The notes beneath the pieces were generated by a model. That model was not told the DNA's origin. It was given only the letters and a program-made list of their open reading frames with translations, and searched no databases. A stretch of DNA of 64,000 bases from CAYMDP01 sp964389375 (GTDB lineage Bacteria > Bdellovibrionota > Bdellovibrionia > Bdellovibrionales > UBA1609), in the NCBI GenBank assembly GCA_964389375.1, contig CAYMDP010000001.1:62001-126000 (forward strand). Direction: 5' to 3'. Below are positions 44,367 to 53,400 of the stretch, one piece after another. A program made the position numbers and the translations under genes. How positions within the stretch are numbered: the first letter of the stretch is position 1; each line of letters begins with the position of its first letter.

Positions 44367-45715
44367 GACTTAGGCCCTTCGGTAATATTAAATAAACCGC
44401 TGAGTGCTTCAAGGGCCTTCGCATCCACGCGCTCTCCATAAATTGTCTCGATATACTCGATGGCCTGGCGGGGAGTCTTTCCTGGGTTCGAAGGGCTGAC
44501 CAAAACTTGTTCAACGAATATATTCGCAAGCTGAAGGATCTTCGACAAAGGGTGAAGCGCATGTTTGCTGATGGCTCTGGGGTAGCCTTGGCCCAGTTGA
44601 TCTTCGTGATGTTCATAAACTAGCTGAACAATATCAGATGAAATGCTCGGAATCTCTGAGAGAATGTCTCGTCCTCTTAGGGGATGGGTTTCAATTAATC
44701 TACGTTCTGCTTGAGACAAAAGGTGTCTTGGTTTGTCCAAGATCTCTTTGTCGATTTCTTTTTCGCCAATGTCATGAAACAGGCCTGCCATACTCAGTTT
44801 CGAGAACACGGTTGGAGTTTCAAAACCCATAAGCCTTGCAAGCATTACCGAGTAAAGTCCAACACCCACGCTGTGAGAGTAAGTGGCATCCGAATGGGAG
44901 TTCAAAAGATCTAAAAGATTAAAGAGTTCACCCTCTTCAGCCAACATTTCGACCGTAAGGCTTACGAACTCAGAGGCGTCCTTAAAGCTTTCCTTGTTGA
45001 CCCCACTGACATAGGCACTTTCTAGAATCACTTCTCCAGTATACTTCATAAAAGCCATCTTTTTTTCTTTGGGGATCTCGGTGCGTTTGCGGATCATCTT
45101 ACCAACTTCTAAGTTGAAATTAACAAGCTTGTTGAAGTCTTCTTTTTTTATGTGGAGGTGCTTAAGTCCTTTTTCTTTGTACTTGGCAATTTGCTCAGTC
45201 GGAAGCGAAGCTCCGGCGTAACCGATTTTAATAAATTTGCGCTCAGAGAGCTGCACAAAGACATCAAAATCAATTTTGGGGCGGGCGACAAACTCTTCAA
45301 TCGAAACTTTGCAAAAATTGGCGTGATTTTTTCCATGATCAGGCTCTCCGCCACCGGCTTGCTCTTTAAGGATTCTTGAGATCGCTGCGACGAGATCTTC
45401 ATTTTTAAAGGGCTTTGGCAAAAATTCTTCGGCGCCATTTTCGTGGGCCGTTTTCGCTTCTACAAGGTGAGAAAAGCCAGTCATCATAATAAAAGGGGTC
45501 GGGCAGTTGGACTTGACCCATTGAAGCAGCTCGAGGCCGTTTAAATAAGGCATCTGGACATCTGATATGATGCAGTCAAATTTTGCAGCACCCAAAATAT
45601 CTCGAGCCGCCTTTCCGTTTGGGGCTTCGGTCACTTTGTGTTTTTTACCTTCCAAGAAAGACTTCAGAGCGTCCCTAAAAAATGCATCATCTTCCACAAC
45701 TAAAAAATGCGCCAC
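44363..45715 (-). CDS. Response regulator with HD-GYP phosphodiesterase domain
   Basis: 450 residues. Receiver (about 1-122; acidic pocket EDD, phospho-Asp in IISDVQMPY, Lys in LPKPF). A middle region (about 135-235) is followed by HD-GYP (about 250-440): HDIGEKEI, THPLRGRDIL, EHHEDQLGQGYPR. All HD-GYP metal ligands and the GYP loop are present, so c-di-GMP hydrolysis is likely. It is encoded with the upstream histidine kinase (1-base overlap), which probably phosphorylates it. Confidence 0.88.
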   Translation of the reverse strand: MAHFLVVEDDAFFRDALKSFLEGKKHKVTEAPNGKAARDILGAAKFDCIISDVQMPYLNGLELLQWVKSNCPTPFIMMTGFSHLVEAKTAHENGAEEFLPKPFKNEDLVAAISRILKEQAGGGEPDHGKNHANFCKVSIEEFVARPKIDFDVFVQLSERKFIKIGYAGASLPTEQIAKYKEKGLKHLHIKKEDFNKLVNFNLEVGKMIRKRTEIPKEKKMAFMKYTGEVILESAYVSGVNKESFKDASEFVSLTVEMLAEEGELFNLLDLLNSHSDATYSHSVGVGLYSVMLARLMGFETPTVFSKLSMAGLFHDIGEKEIDKEILDKPRHLLSQAERRLIETHPLRGRDILSEIPSISSDIVQLVYEHHEDQLGQGYPRAISKHALHPLSKILQLANIFVEQVLVSPSNPGKTPRQAIEYIETIYGERVDAKALEALSGLFNITEGPKS

Positions 45716-46995
45716 TAGGAAGCCTCCTGTATCTGTTTGATATTTGGAACTTGATCTGAAAAAACCATTTTAAAAGTTGTATGAGGATCGGTTGGGTCGT
45801 AACAGATATCCCCGCCAATCCTTTCAATAATTTCTTTTGCGACATTTAGTCCAATGCCGTTTCCATCCATTTTTGTGGTGAAGGAGGCTGCGAATAGATG
45901 AGGGATATTTTTTTCTGGTACCCCAGGCCCACTGTCGCGAAGGCGAATTTCAATTTTATCTTCAACTTTTAAAAACTCAAGTTGGATCCACCGCTCAGCC
46001 TCTGTGTCCTCAAGCTTTGAGATGGCATCAATCGAGTTGTTGACCAAGGTGATTAAAACCTGAGTGATTGATCCAGGTTCGGAATAGAAGACTTCATCAG
46101 CTCCGCTAAAGTTCGTCGTCAAAGAGAAATGAATATTTAGAAATCTTAAGCGGTAGGCGGATAGAATATCAAGATCCGAGAAGATTTTTTGAGGATCAAC
46201 AAATGAGAGTTCAGGTTCAGCCGACATTTTAACAGACCTCAACAACACCTTCATGGTCTCGGAGACTTTTTTTACAACATTTTCATGCTTCTCGAAGGAG
46301 ACCTCTATATCCTCCGCGTTTCCAGATGCAATATCAAGCCGAAGTTTTTCCATAATAAAATGTAGGGCTGTCAGAGGGGTATTGACCTCATGTGCGATCT
46401 GTCCTGCTAGGCGTCCAATTCCTGTTAGTTTTGAGTCATGAAAGCTTCGAATCTGTTGTTTGTGAAGCTGTGATTGCATATGATTTGCATACAAGAAGAT
46501 CAGATGAATATGGTACAGCAACATGAGCATCACATAGGCGGAAAACATAGCCCCCAAACCTTCGGGATAAGTGTTGTAGGCTCTAAAGGGGAGAAAGGTT
46601 TGAAACATGTAGGCCGTAAAAAAACTGATCGTCGAAGCTAGGATCACCCATTTTAGCAAAGACCTAGAGTTAAATAATACGGCATAAATCGGAAAGATCG
46701 AGTACCAGGCGATATTAGAGCCCTGGATTCCATTTGTAGACCAAATCCGATAAGCCAAATAAATCAGTCCCGTGATCATGAGTAAGCCCGACATCTTCGG
46801 GACAGAAAACTTCCAGTTCGGAATAATGCCAATCAAGAGGTAAGTGCTTCCCCCGGCAATTGCAATAAAATGGTGGATGTTAAATTCGGCAAAAAAGAGA
46901 ACTTCCACCGCCGGGTGAAAGACTGTGACGATTCCTACTAGGGTAATCGACTTGCGAAGCAAGCCTCTATGAAAATCCGTATTTCGATTGATCAT
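45715..46995 (-). CDS. Polytopic membrane histidine kinase
   Basis: About 426 residues from ATG 46995 (TTG 47013 also in frame). Five to six TM segments (about 15-175) form the sensor. HisKA: GRLAGQIAHEVNTPLTALHFIMEKLR. HATPase: VLITLVNNSIDAISK, RLRDSGPGVP and GNGIGLNVAKEII. It overlaps the HD-GYP gene by one base, giving a kinase-to-HD-GYP pair. The signal is unknown. Confidence 0.85.
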   Translation of the reverse strand: MINRNTDFHRGLLRKSITLVGIVTVFHPAVEVLFFAEFNIHHFIAIAGGSTYLLIGIIPNWKFSVPKMSGLLMITGLIYLAYRIWSTNGIQGSNIAWYSIFPIYAVLFNSRSLLKWVILASTISFFTAYMFQTFLPFRAYNTYPEGLGAMFSAYVMLMLLYHIHLIFLYANHMQSQLHKQQIRSFHDSKLTGIGRLAGQIAHEVNTPLTALHFIMEKLRLDIASGNAEDIEVSFEKHENVVKKVSETMKVLLRSVKMSAEPELSFVDPQKIFSDLDILSAYRLRFLNIHFSLTTNFSGADEVFYSEPGSITQVLITLVNNSIDAISKLEDTEAERWIQLEFLKVEDKIEIRLRDSGPGVPEKNIPHLFAASFTTKMDGNGIGLNVAKEIIERIGGDICYDPTDPHTTFKMVFSDQVPNIKQIQEAS

Positions 46996-47179
46996 CCTCG
47001 CTCTTATCGACAAAACGTCTGTCAGAAGCCGAGTCTAGTTTTAAGAATTCTTCAGGAATTTTAATACACTAAAAGGCCTCACTAGAATTCTTTTAGCGAA
47101 GGTCCCCTGGGCTATCGGTAGCATCGGAGAACCAAAAGTGGCCCTGGATCTTCAGAAACATTTCTGCTTTAATGTCAGA

Positions 47180-47647
47180 ATGAATTTAAGCCATATGAAG
47201 CGAGCCATTGAGCTTTCCAAGATGAATGTCCAAGGCGATCTGGGCGGTCCATTTGGGGCCGTCGTAGTGAAAGGGGATAAGATCATCGGCGAAGGGGCCA
47301 ATTCGGTAACTCGCATCCTAGACCCAACGGCCCATGCGGAAGTCCAGGCCATTCGGGAAGCCTGTCTTCGCCTTAAGGACTTTAGTCTGGCGGGCTGTGA
47401 GATTTATACTAGTTGCGAGCCTTGCCCTATGTGTTTAAGTGCCATCTATTGGGCGCGGATTGACAAGATTTATTATGCAAATACTCAAGCCGACGCGGCT
47501 TCAATCGATTTTGATGATGCCTTTTTGTATCGCGAACTTAAGTTGGAAAAGGAGCAAAGACAGCTGCCAGTTCAGCAAATTCTTCGCGAAGAGGCTTTTG
47601 AAGTATTTAAGCTTTGGAAAAATTCTAGCTCTAAAGTGCCTTACTAA
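47180..47647 (+). CDS. Nucleoside (guanine/cytidine-like) deaminase
   Basis: 155 residues from ATG 47180, placed where relatives start; the frame opens at 47138. Zn motifs HAEVQAI (HAE) and CEPCPMCLSAIYWA (PCxxC) with GGPFGAVVV are the cytidine-deaminase fold, closest to the GuaD-type purine deaminases. Substrate (guanine, or another base) is inferred only. Its 3' end overlaps the convergent small secreted gene by 17 bases. Confidence 0.85.
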   Translation: MNLSHMKRAIELSKMNVQGDLGGPFGAVVVKGDKIIGEGANSVTRILDPTAHAEVQAIREACLRLKDFSLAGCEIYTSCEPCPMCLSAIYWARIDKIYYANTQADAASIDFDDAFLYRELKLEKEQRQLPVQQILREEAFEVFKLWKNSSSKVPY

Positions 47648-48050
47648 GTTTGGCATCACAATAAAGCCAGATCGTATTTCCAACACCCGGCCATTCGGTC
47701 CCGACATGTCCAAGTCTTAGCTTTTCGGATTTTTGCAGATCTTCGGGCTGGTAAAGAATGTCTGCTTCGACATCAAAGCTGGCTTGATTTTCTACGCGGA
47801 TTGCAAGTTTTAGGGCTCGAGTCTGATGGTCAATGGCTTGATCAAGGACTGAAAGCTGAAACTCTTGAAAGGAAAACTGAATTAAACTTTCAGTACCGCC
47901 ACTTGGTGAGTACTTTTCTTCGGCTAGAATATGGGCCGTAGCAAGATCATACAGCCGACAAGTGACCTCGTAGCCCAAGGGTTCTGCAGAGACGCTTAGA
48001 CTTACAAAGAGTAAAATGATCAAGCCGGCTAAAGTGTGAATTGCTCTCAT
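47631..48050 (-). CDS. Small secreted protein
   Basis: 139 residues from ATG 48050, preceded by AAGGGG; the longer frame to 48197 lacks a signal start. A signal peptide (MRAIHTLAGLIILLFVSLSVSAEP) and a mature beta-rich domain with two cysteines (TCRLYDL; LYCDAKL). No family recognised. It is convergent with the deaminase gene. Confidence 0.6.
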   Translation of the reverse strand: MRAIHTLAGLIILLFVSLSVSAEPLGYEVTCRLYDLATAHILAEEKYSPSGGTESLIQFSFQEFQLSVLDQAIDHQTRALKLAIRVENQASFDVEADILYQPEDLQKSEKLRLGHVGTEWPGVGNTIWLYCDAKLSKAL

Positions 48051-48245
48051 GCGAACCCCTTTAAAACTGATGAATAGGCGTAAGGCCAATAGCTTAGAAG
48101 GGCTGATCTTTGAAATCAAGCCCTTCGGGTGGAAGAGGATTCTGAGATTTGGGGCAAAAAATCCTTGTTTTAGGCTGGTTCTTGTAAAGATTCCCATCGA
48201 AGAGTCAGCGGTGCTTCGAGTACACTGCTTTTCAAGAGGTGGTTC

Positions 48246-48704
48246 ATGAATCTTTTTAAAAGCATTGTTCTCGTTTTAGTCTGTTTGTCTCCTGCGGCTT
48301 ACGCCGAGCCGGGGCCAACATGTGAAAGTGATCAATCACTAAAGTGGCAGATGAATGAGCTTGGCCATCTGGCAGACCAGCTCTTTGCAGGTTTGGATGA
48401 CCCAAGTCGACAAGAGGAGATGGCGACTGTACTTCAAAACATCCGAAAGCATTTGGCCTTTTCAATATCAAAAGTTCCAGCAAAAGTCCTTTTGAGCCCA
48501 AACCTACAAAAAGACCAGCAGATCTTGGCCTTTCAAAAACTCATCAGCCAAAATATCTCCTTAACCATACAAATCGAGCAGAGTTTGATTTCGAATCCTG
48601 TGACCGAAGATCAAAAAGCCCGCCGAAGAATGGAAATAGCGGAGGCGATGGGCCAACTTGCCAAGAACATTGGAGTCGGGCACGAGCGGTTTCGCAATCG
48701 ATAA
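48246..48704 (+). CDS. Cytochrome b562-like periplasmic protein
   Basis: 152 residues. A signal peptide (MNLFKSIVLVLVCLSPAAYAE) precedes a four-helix pattern. A Met near the start of the first helix (KWQMNELG) and a His in the last helix (GVGHERFR) match the Met7/His102 placement of cytochrome b562, and the length fits. It probably binds haem b in the periplasm or is a haem-free relative. Confidence 0.55.
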   Translation: MNLFKSIVLVLVCLSPAAYAEPGPTCESDQSLKWQMNELGHLADQLFAGLDDPSRQEEMATVLQNIRKHLAFSISKVPAKVLLSPNLQKDQQILAFQKLISQNISLTIQIEQSLISNPVTEDQKARRRMEIAEAMGQLAKNIGVGHERFRNR

Positions 48705-48710
48705 GGGGCT

Positions 48711-50336
48711 TTGGATTTCTTGATGCTATCGGACCTTCCGCTTTCAGAATTTAAAATCTTTATTTCGATTGTTTCGGCGGTCATTCTTTTTCTATTTAGT
48801 ATCAATTCGTTTAGTAAAGAGGTTCATCGGGTCGGTGGGGCGGGCTTTAAGCGGTTGATTGCCAAGTGGACCAAAAACCCTTGGATGGGGGCGGGACTTG
48901 GTGCCGGTGTAACTGCGGTTGTTCAATCTAGCACGGCGATTTCGGTGATCACTGTGGCTTTGGTGAACTCAGGCGTGTTCTCATTTGCCCAAAGTATGCC
49001 GGTCCTTCTTGGAGCAAATATTGGAACGACTTTGACAACTCAACTAGTGGCCTGGAAAGCCACCGGGATGGGACCATTTTTTATTGTCCTTGGCTTTTTA
49101 TTAAGTTTAATCAAAAGCAAATATGGCGCGATTGGAAAATCACTTTTTTATTTCGGTTTTGTGTTTTTCTCGCTCGAAGTGATCTCTTCAGCTGTAGAGC
49201 CATTAAAAACAAATACCCAATTTTTGGAACTCATTAGCCAATCCTCCTCGGTGTGGCTAGGGGTCTTGATGGGGGCTATTTTTACTGTGATGGTACAGTC
49301 CAGTTCGGTTGCGACGGGAGTTGCGGTGATCCTGGTTCAGCAAGGAATTTTAGACATCCATCAGGGCATTTTGATTTCGCTGGGTGCGAATATTGGAACC
49401 ACGGTGACGCCGATGCTTTCGACCTGGAGCATGGACATCTTTGCAAAAAGGGCTGCGATCGGCAACGGCATTTTTAATGTGATTGGAGTTCTTGCAATTC
49501 TTCCGGTGCTTCCATTATTTGAGCAAGTTCTTATCGGAGACGGAAGTCTTGCCTCGGGCCAAGTTCTCGCGAATGCTCATTTTTGGTTTAATCTAGGATC
49601 GACCTTTATATTTATGATCTTTCTAAAACCCTATGTGCTGCTTTTAGAGAAGATTGTACCTGCTAAAACTGAGGAAGTTATTTTTGCTAGCCGTTTTGTG
49701 AGTGCTAAAGAGACTCAGACGGCGGATGAAAGTCTTGCGAATCTTAAAGCGGAGTTGATTCACCAGGTAAATTTGATTGATCAAGTGGTGGAATGGTTTA
49801 AGGTAGCATTTTCGGACCTTTCTCAAAAATCAAATCATCCGGACAAGAAGATTTCCTATATCGAGTTTTTGGATTCAGAGATGAGTGTGTTTGCCTCTCA
49901 CTTGACAAAGAAAAAATTGAGTCCGGTGCAGGCGAATCAGATTTCACAGTTTTTACAGCTCTCCTTAATCAATAAAGAAATGGCTTTCTTGCTAAGGCTA
50001 TTTTTAAGGCAATGGGAGAGACTTAAAGGTCTTGAGGATTCAAGTCATCAGAATCAAAAAAATGGTTTTCAAAGTTATGCGGATATAGTCGAAGTATTAG
50101 ATCAATGCCTTCATCAGTTGGATAAATTGATGAAAGAGCCCTCTGAGGCCCAATATTACGAATTAAAGAAGTCCGAAGACCGTTTAGGGGTTTTGATTTC
50201 TGAACGGCATAGAGCTTGTTTATTGCGTTTGCAAAGCCACACCGATGAAAAGGAGGCCTTGTTGCTGGAGTTTTTAACCACGGCTCAGAATTTTAGAGAA
50301 AAAATTAATTCTGCACGTAAGGCAAGTCGCGAGTAA
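48711..50336 (+). CDS. Na/Pi-cotransporter family protein with PhoU-like tail
   Basis: 541 residues; start uncertain (TTG 48711/48720 or ATG 48723). Two inverted repeats carry VVQSSTAISVITVALVNSG...GANIGTT and VQSSSVATGVAVILV...GANIGTT, the QSSS/QSSTA signature of sodium:phosphate carriers. About eight TM segments are followed by a helical C-terminal part (about 340-540) resembling PhoU. It takes up phosphate, or a similar anion, with sodium. A 36-bp hairpin follows. Confidence 0.88.
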   Translation: MDFLMLSDLPLSEFKIFISIVSAVILFLFSINSFSKEVHRVGGAGFKRLIAKWTKNPWMGAGLGAGVTAVVQSSTAISVITVALVNSGVFSFAQSMPVLLGANIGTTLTTQLVAWKATGMGPFFIVLGFLLSLIKSKYGAIGKSLFYFGFVFFSLEVISSAVEPLKTNTQFLELISQSSSVWLGVLMGAIFTVMVQSSSVATGVAVILVQQGILDIHQGILISLGANIGTTVTPMLSTWSMDIFAKRAAIGNGIFNVIGVLAILPVLPLFEQVLIGDGSLASGQVLANAHFWFNLGSTFIFMIFLKPYVLLLEKIVPAKTEEVIFASRFVSAKETQTADESLANLKAELIHQVNLIDQVVEWFKVAFSDLSQKSNHPDKKISYIEFLDSEMSVFASHLTKKKLSPVQANQISQFLQLSLINKEMAFLLRLFLRQWERLKGLEDSSHQNQKNGFQSYADIVEVLDQCLHQLDKLMKEPSEAQYYELKKSEDRLGVLISERHRACLLRLQSHTDEKEALLLEFLTTAQNFREKINSARKASRE

Positions 50337-50342
50337 CAAGAA

Positions 50343-50433
50343 GTAACAGTTCCCTTTTCCCGTCTCGCCGCGGCAGAACAAATTGTTGCCATTTTTTTTC
50401 TGCTGCGGCGAGACGGGAAAAGGGAACTGTTAC
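50343..50433. terminator. 36-bp hairpin between convergent genes, GGTAACAGTTCCC family
   Basis: Arms 50343-50378 and 50398-50433 pair over 36 bases with one mismatch. The left arm begins GTAACAGTTCCCTTTTCCC, the same outer word as at 6954 and 7458. It fills the gap between the Na/Pi transporter stop and the fibre gene stop. It is probably a bidirectional terminator. Confidence 0.75.
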
Positions 50434-53400
50434 CTATTGTATCCCAAGTTTTGCTTTGATGGCTTCGATATCTGATTTAAGTTTTTGATTTTCAGATTTC
50501 AGCGAAGCAATCTCGCGATCTTGATTTTGGACTTTTTCACTTAAGACCAGGATTTGGTTTTCGCTGGCTTCACAGCGAAGTTCGGTTTGCTGAATTTTTT
50601 CGTGGTGTTCAGAAAATCCCTTAAGCAAGTAGATCGGAAGGCTTGAGTAACGGACCTGAAGGTAGCCATCACTATCTTGATCTACTAGTTCTGGCATGAT
50701 CTTTTGAACTTCTTGTGCAATTAGACCGATGTCTGTTTGATTGCCGAAATTTTTATTCGGGAACTCTTCTTGCCTCCATTTATATGATGAGGGCTGCAGT
50801 TGGGCTAGGGATTCACCAACAGAGGTCAGTCGTTCAATGTCCTTTTTAAACCGAATATCTGAAGAACAGGTTCCGACAAGAGCAGTCCCTCCATAGTTCA
50901 GGATACAACCGTTACTTCCGGTTGTCCCCACTCGAATGTCGCCGTTGACGACAAGTCTTTCCGCGCCGGGAAGAGTTCCGAGTCCGATGCGCTGGTTCGC
51001 GGTGCTTCCATACACGGTATTTCCAATATTGATTTGATCGAAGGTTGTGGGGCTCGATGCAAGGACTCCATTCCCAATTAAAATATTATTCGAACCGGAG
51101 GTTAGATTCATTCCTGCATCTGTTCCAATGGCAATATTGCTATATCCAGTGAATATGTTAGAACCCGCATTTCCTCCAATCAAAACGTTGTCACTTGAGT
51201 TTAGTCCGATACCTGCCCCTGAACCAATTGCGACGTTGTTGACTCCACCTGTAAGCGACCGAAGTGAATCCATACCCACTGCGATATTATCATTTCCAGA
51301 TGTGATATTTTGTAAAGCATTTGCTCCAAAACCGGTGTTGTAAAATCCTGCTGACATTGTTTGTCCAGCGTTGTAGCCGACAAATGAGTTTGTTATATCC
51401 TGAGAGGGGCCGTTACCAATGTACATGCTGTCGATTCGGGCCGGTCCTTGGACATCGAGCGGGTAGGCCGGAGTTAGGTTTCCGATTCCCACGTTTCCAG
51501 CAGTATCAATAGAAAGTCTGTCTGTGCCGGCAGTGATTAAGTGAAGGGGCTGTCCGTTGTTTGTCCCAATTCTCATCACCCCATCTGAAGTATTTCCATT
51601 TGTACCAACGGATTGTCTCCATTGACCTCCAGAATAAAAATCAAAGCCACCGGTATCCACATTGTATATTTGTAGACCCGCTGCAGGGGCAGCGATCGAA
51701 TTTCTTTGGGCTGTGGTTAGCCGGGGCATCAAGAATCCACGGTTGGTGGAATTCATTTGAAGCAGGGCCGTGGTCTGGACTGTGCCGGGACCGATATCCA
51801 CTCGTCCGCTTGGATCAATGATCACTCTGGCTTGGTTGTTTGTTTCAAGCTGTAATCCGAAGGAGTCGTTGGTTCCGATCATAATATCTGCGGCTAGGGA
51901 ATTTCCCTCATTGACGATGACTTGGCTAGGAAGACGACCGATGCTGAAGACTCCTGCGGTTATGCGGCTTGCATCTAAGCCATCGATTGTCTGACATTCA
52001 AACGTGTCCGAAACAGATTGATAGCTAAGCGCCTCTGAAGAGGCACAAGTCGGTGTGTTGAAAAGAGTTCCACCGAATGTGGACCTTAGATCATTGAATT
52101 GGATAAATTTACCCATCCACTCTGTTCCGTTATAATGCATAAAATGTCCGGGATTTGGAAGTGAAGGAGATAATGGAACGGATTGGAGCTCGTTGACTAT
52201 AGCTAGTCCCGTTTGATTGATAGAAATATCTCCAGAGATAGTTTGTGGGGTCGCCACATTTACCCCATCTCCAATAAAAATTTGGCCTGCGTTTAAATTC
52301 TGATTCAGTTTGTTGTTAAAGTTATTGTAGTCCGTAGAGGACAAAAGTCCTCGACTGATCGGGCCAGCGTTTGGAAGATTGAAGGTATGAATAGCGCCTG
52401 TAGAATCGATATTAAAGTCTGTGCCTGCCGCCCCAGTGGTAAATGTCTGAGCGGCTCCGCCAAGTCCGTTTAAGGTTGAAATGCCAGCCCCAGCAACTCC
52501 TAAAGATTGCCAAGTGGCTCCATCGTAATAGTTAATTTGGTTTGTGCTCGTATTATAGATCTGAAGGCCAGCCGCCGGGACCGCGATACTGTCTCGGTCC
52601 ACGGTCATCATTCGCGGCATTAAGAATCCACGGTCCACACTAGAGAGCTCAAGTAGAGCGCTTACCTGTGGAGCCAAAGTTCCAATGGCGAGCTGACCAT
52701 TTGTGGACAGCCTCATCTGGCTTGTTCCATTGGTTTCAAAATTCAAGACGTTGTTGTCGTTTGTTCCAATCGTCATGGGACCGCCAAAGGTGTTTCCGCC
52801 ATTGGTTAGATCACCTCCGCCACCGGCACCAATTAAATCCGTATAAGCCCCACCATTTTGTGAAACTCTGAATGTGTTCATGGTGGAATCAAAATAAATT
52901 CGCCCTTGTCCCGCAGGAGACAATGGGGGAGAGGCCATACCTCTTAAGATAAGATCTCCGCTAACATCTAACTTCGAAGAAGGGAAAGGCGATCCAAGGG
53001 CCAGATTTCCCGCGGAATCGATTCGAGCTTTCTCGGTCGGAACTGTTGAGCCTGCGGCCGCATTCGGTCCCATTGTGTAAAATCGAAGGGAGCCGTCCTT
53101 TGATCCGTTTGCTGGATCATCCCAGACGCCACTGATAAGTGCGGCATCACGAAAAGTTCCGTTGATACTTGTTTCTAGACTAAATCCTAAAGAAACTCCC
53201 ATTTCACTTGCGCCACCTGAATCCGAGTCTTCATGGCTTAGTCGAAGGGCGGTGATATTGCTGTTTCCGGCGGCGGATCCCACATTGACGTGCAATCGGG
53301 TTTCTGGAGCTGTGGTTCCGACGCCAATATTAGAACTCGCATTATTAATCGATAAACCCACAGTTCCGTTGGTTATTAAGTTTAGATTTTGAGCTGAGCC

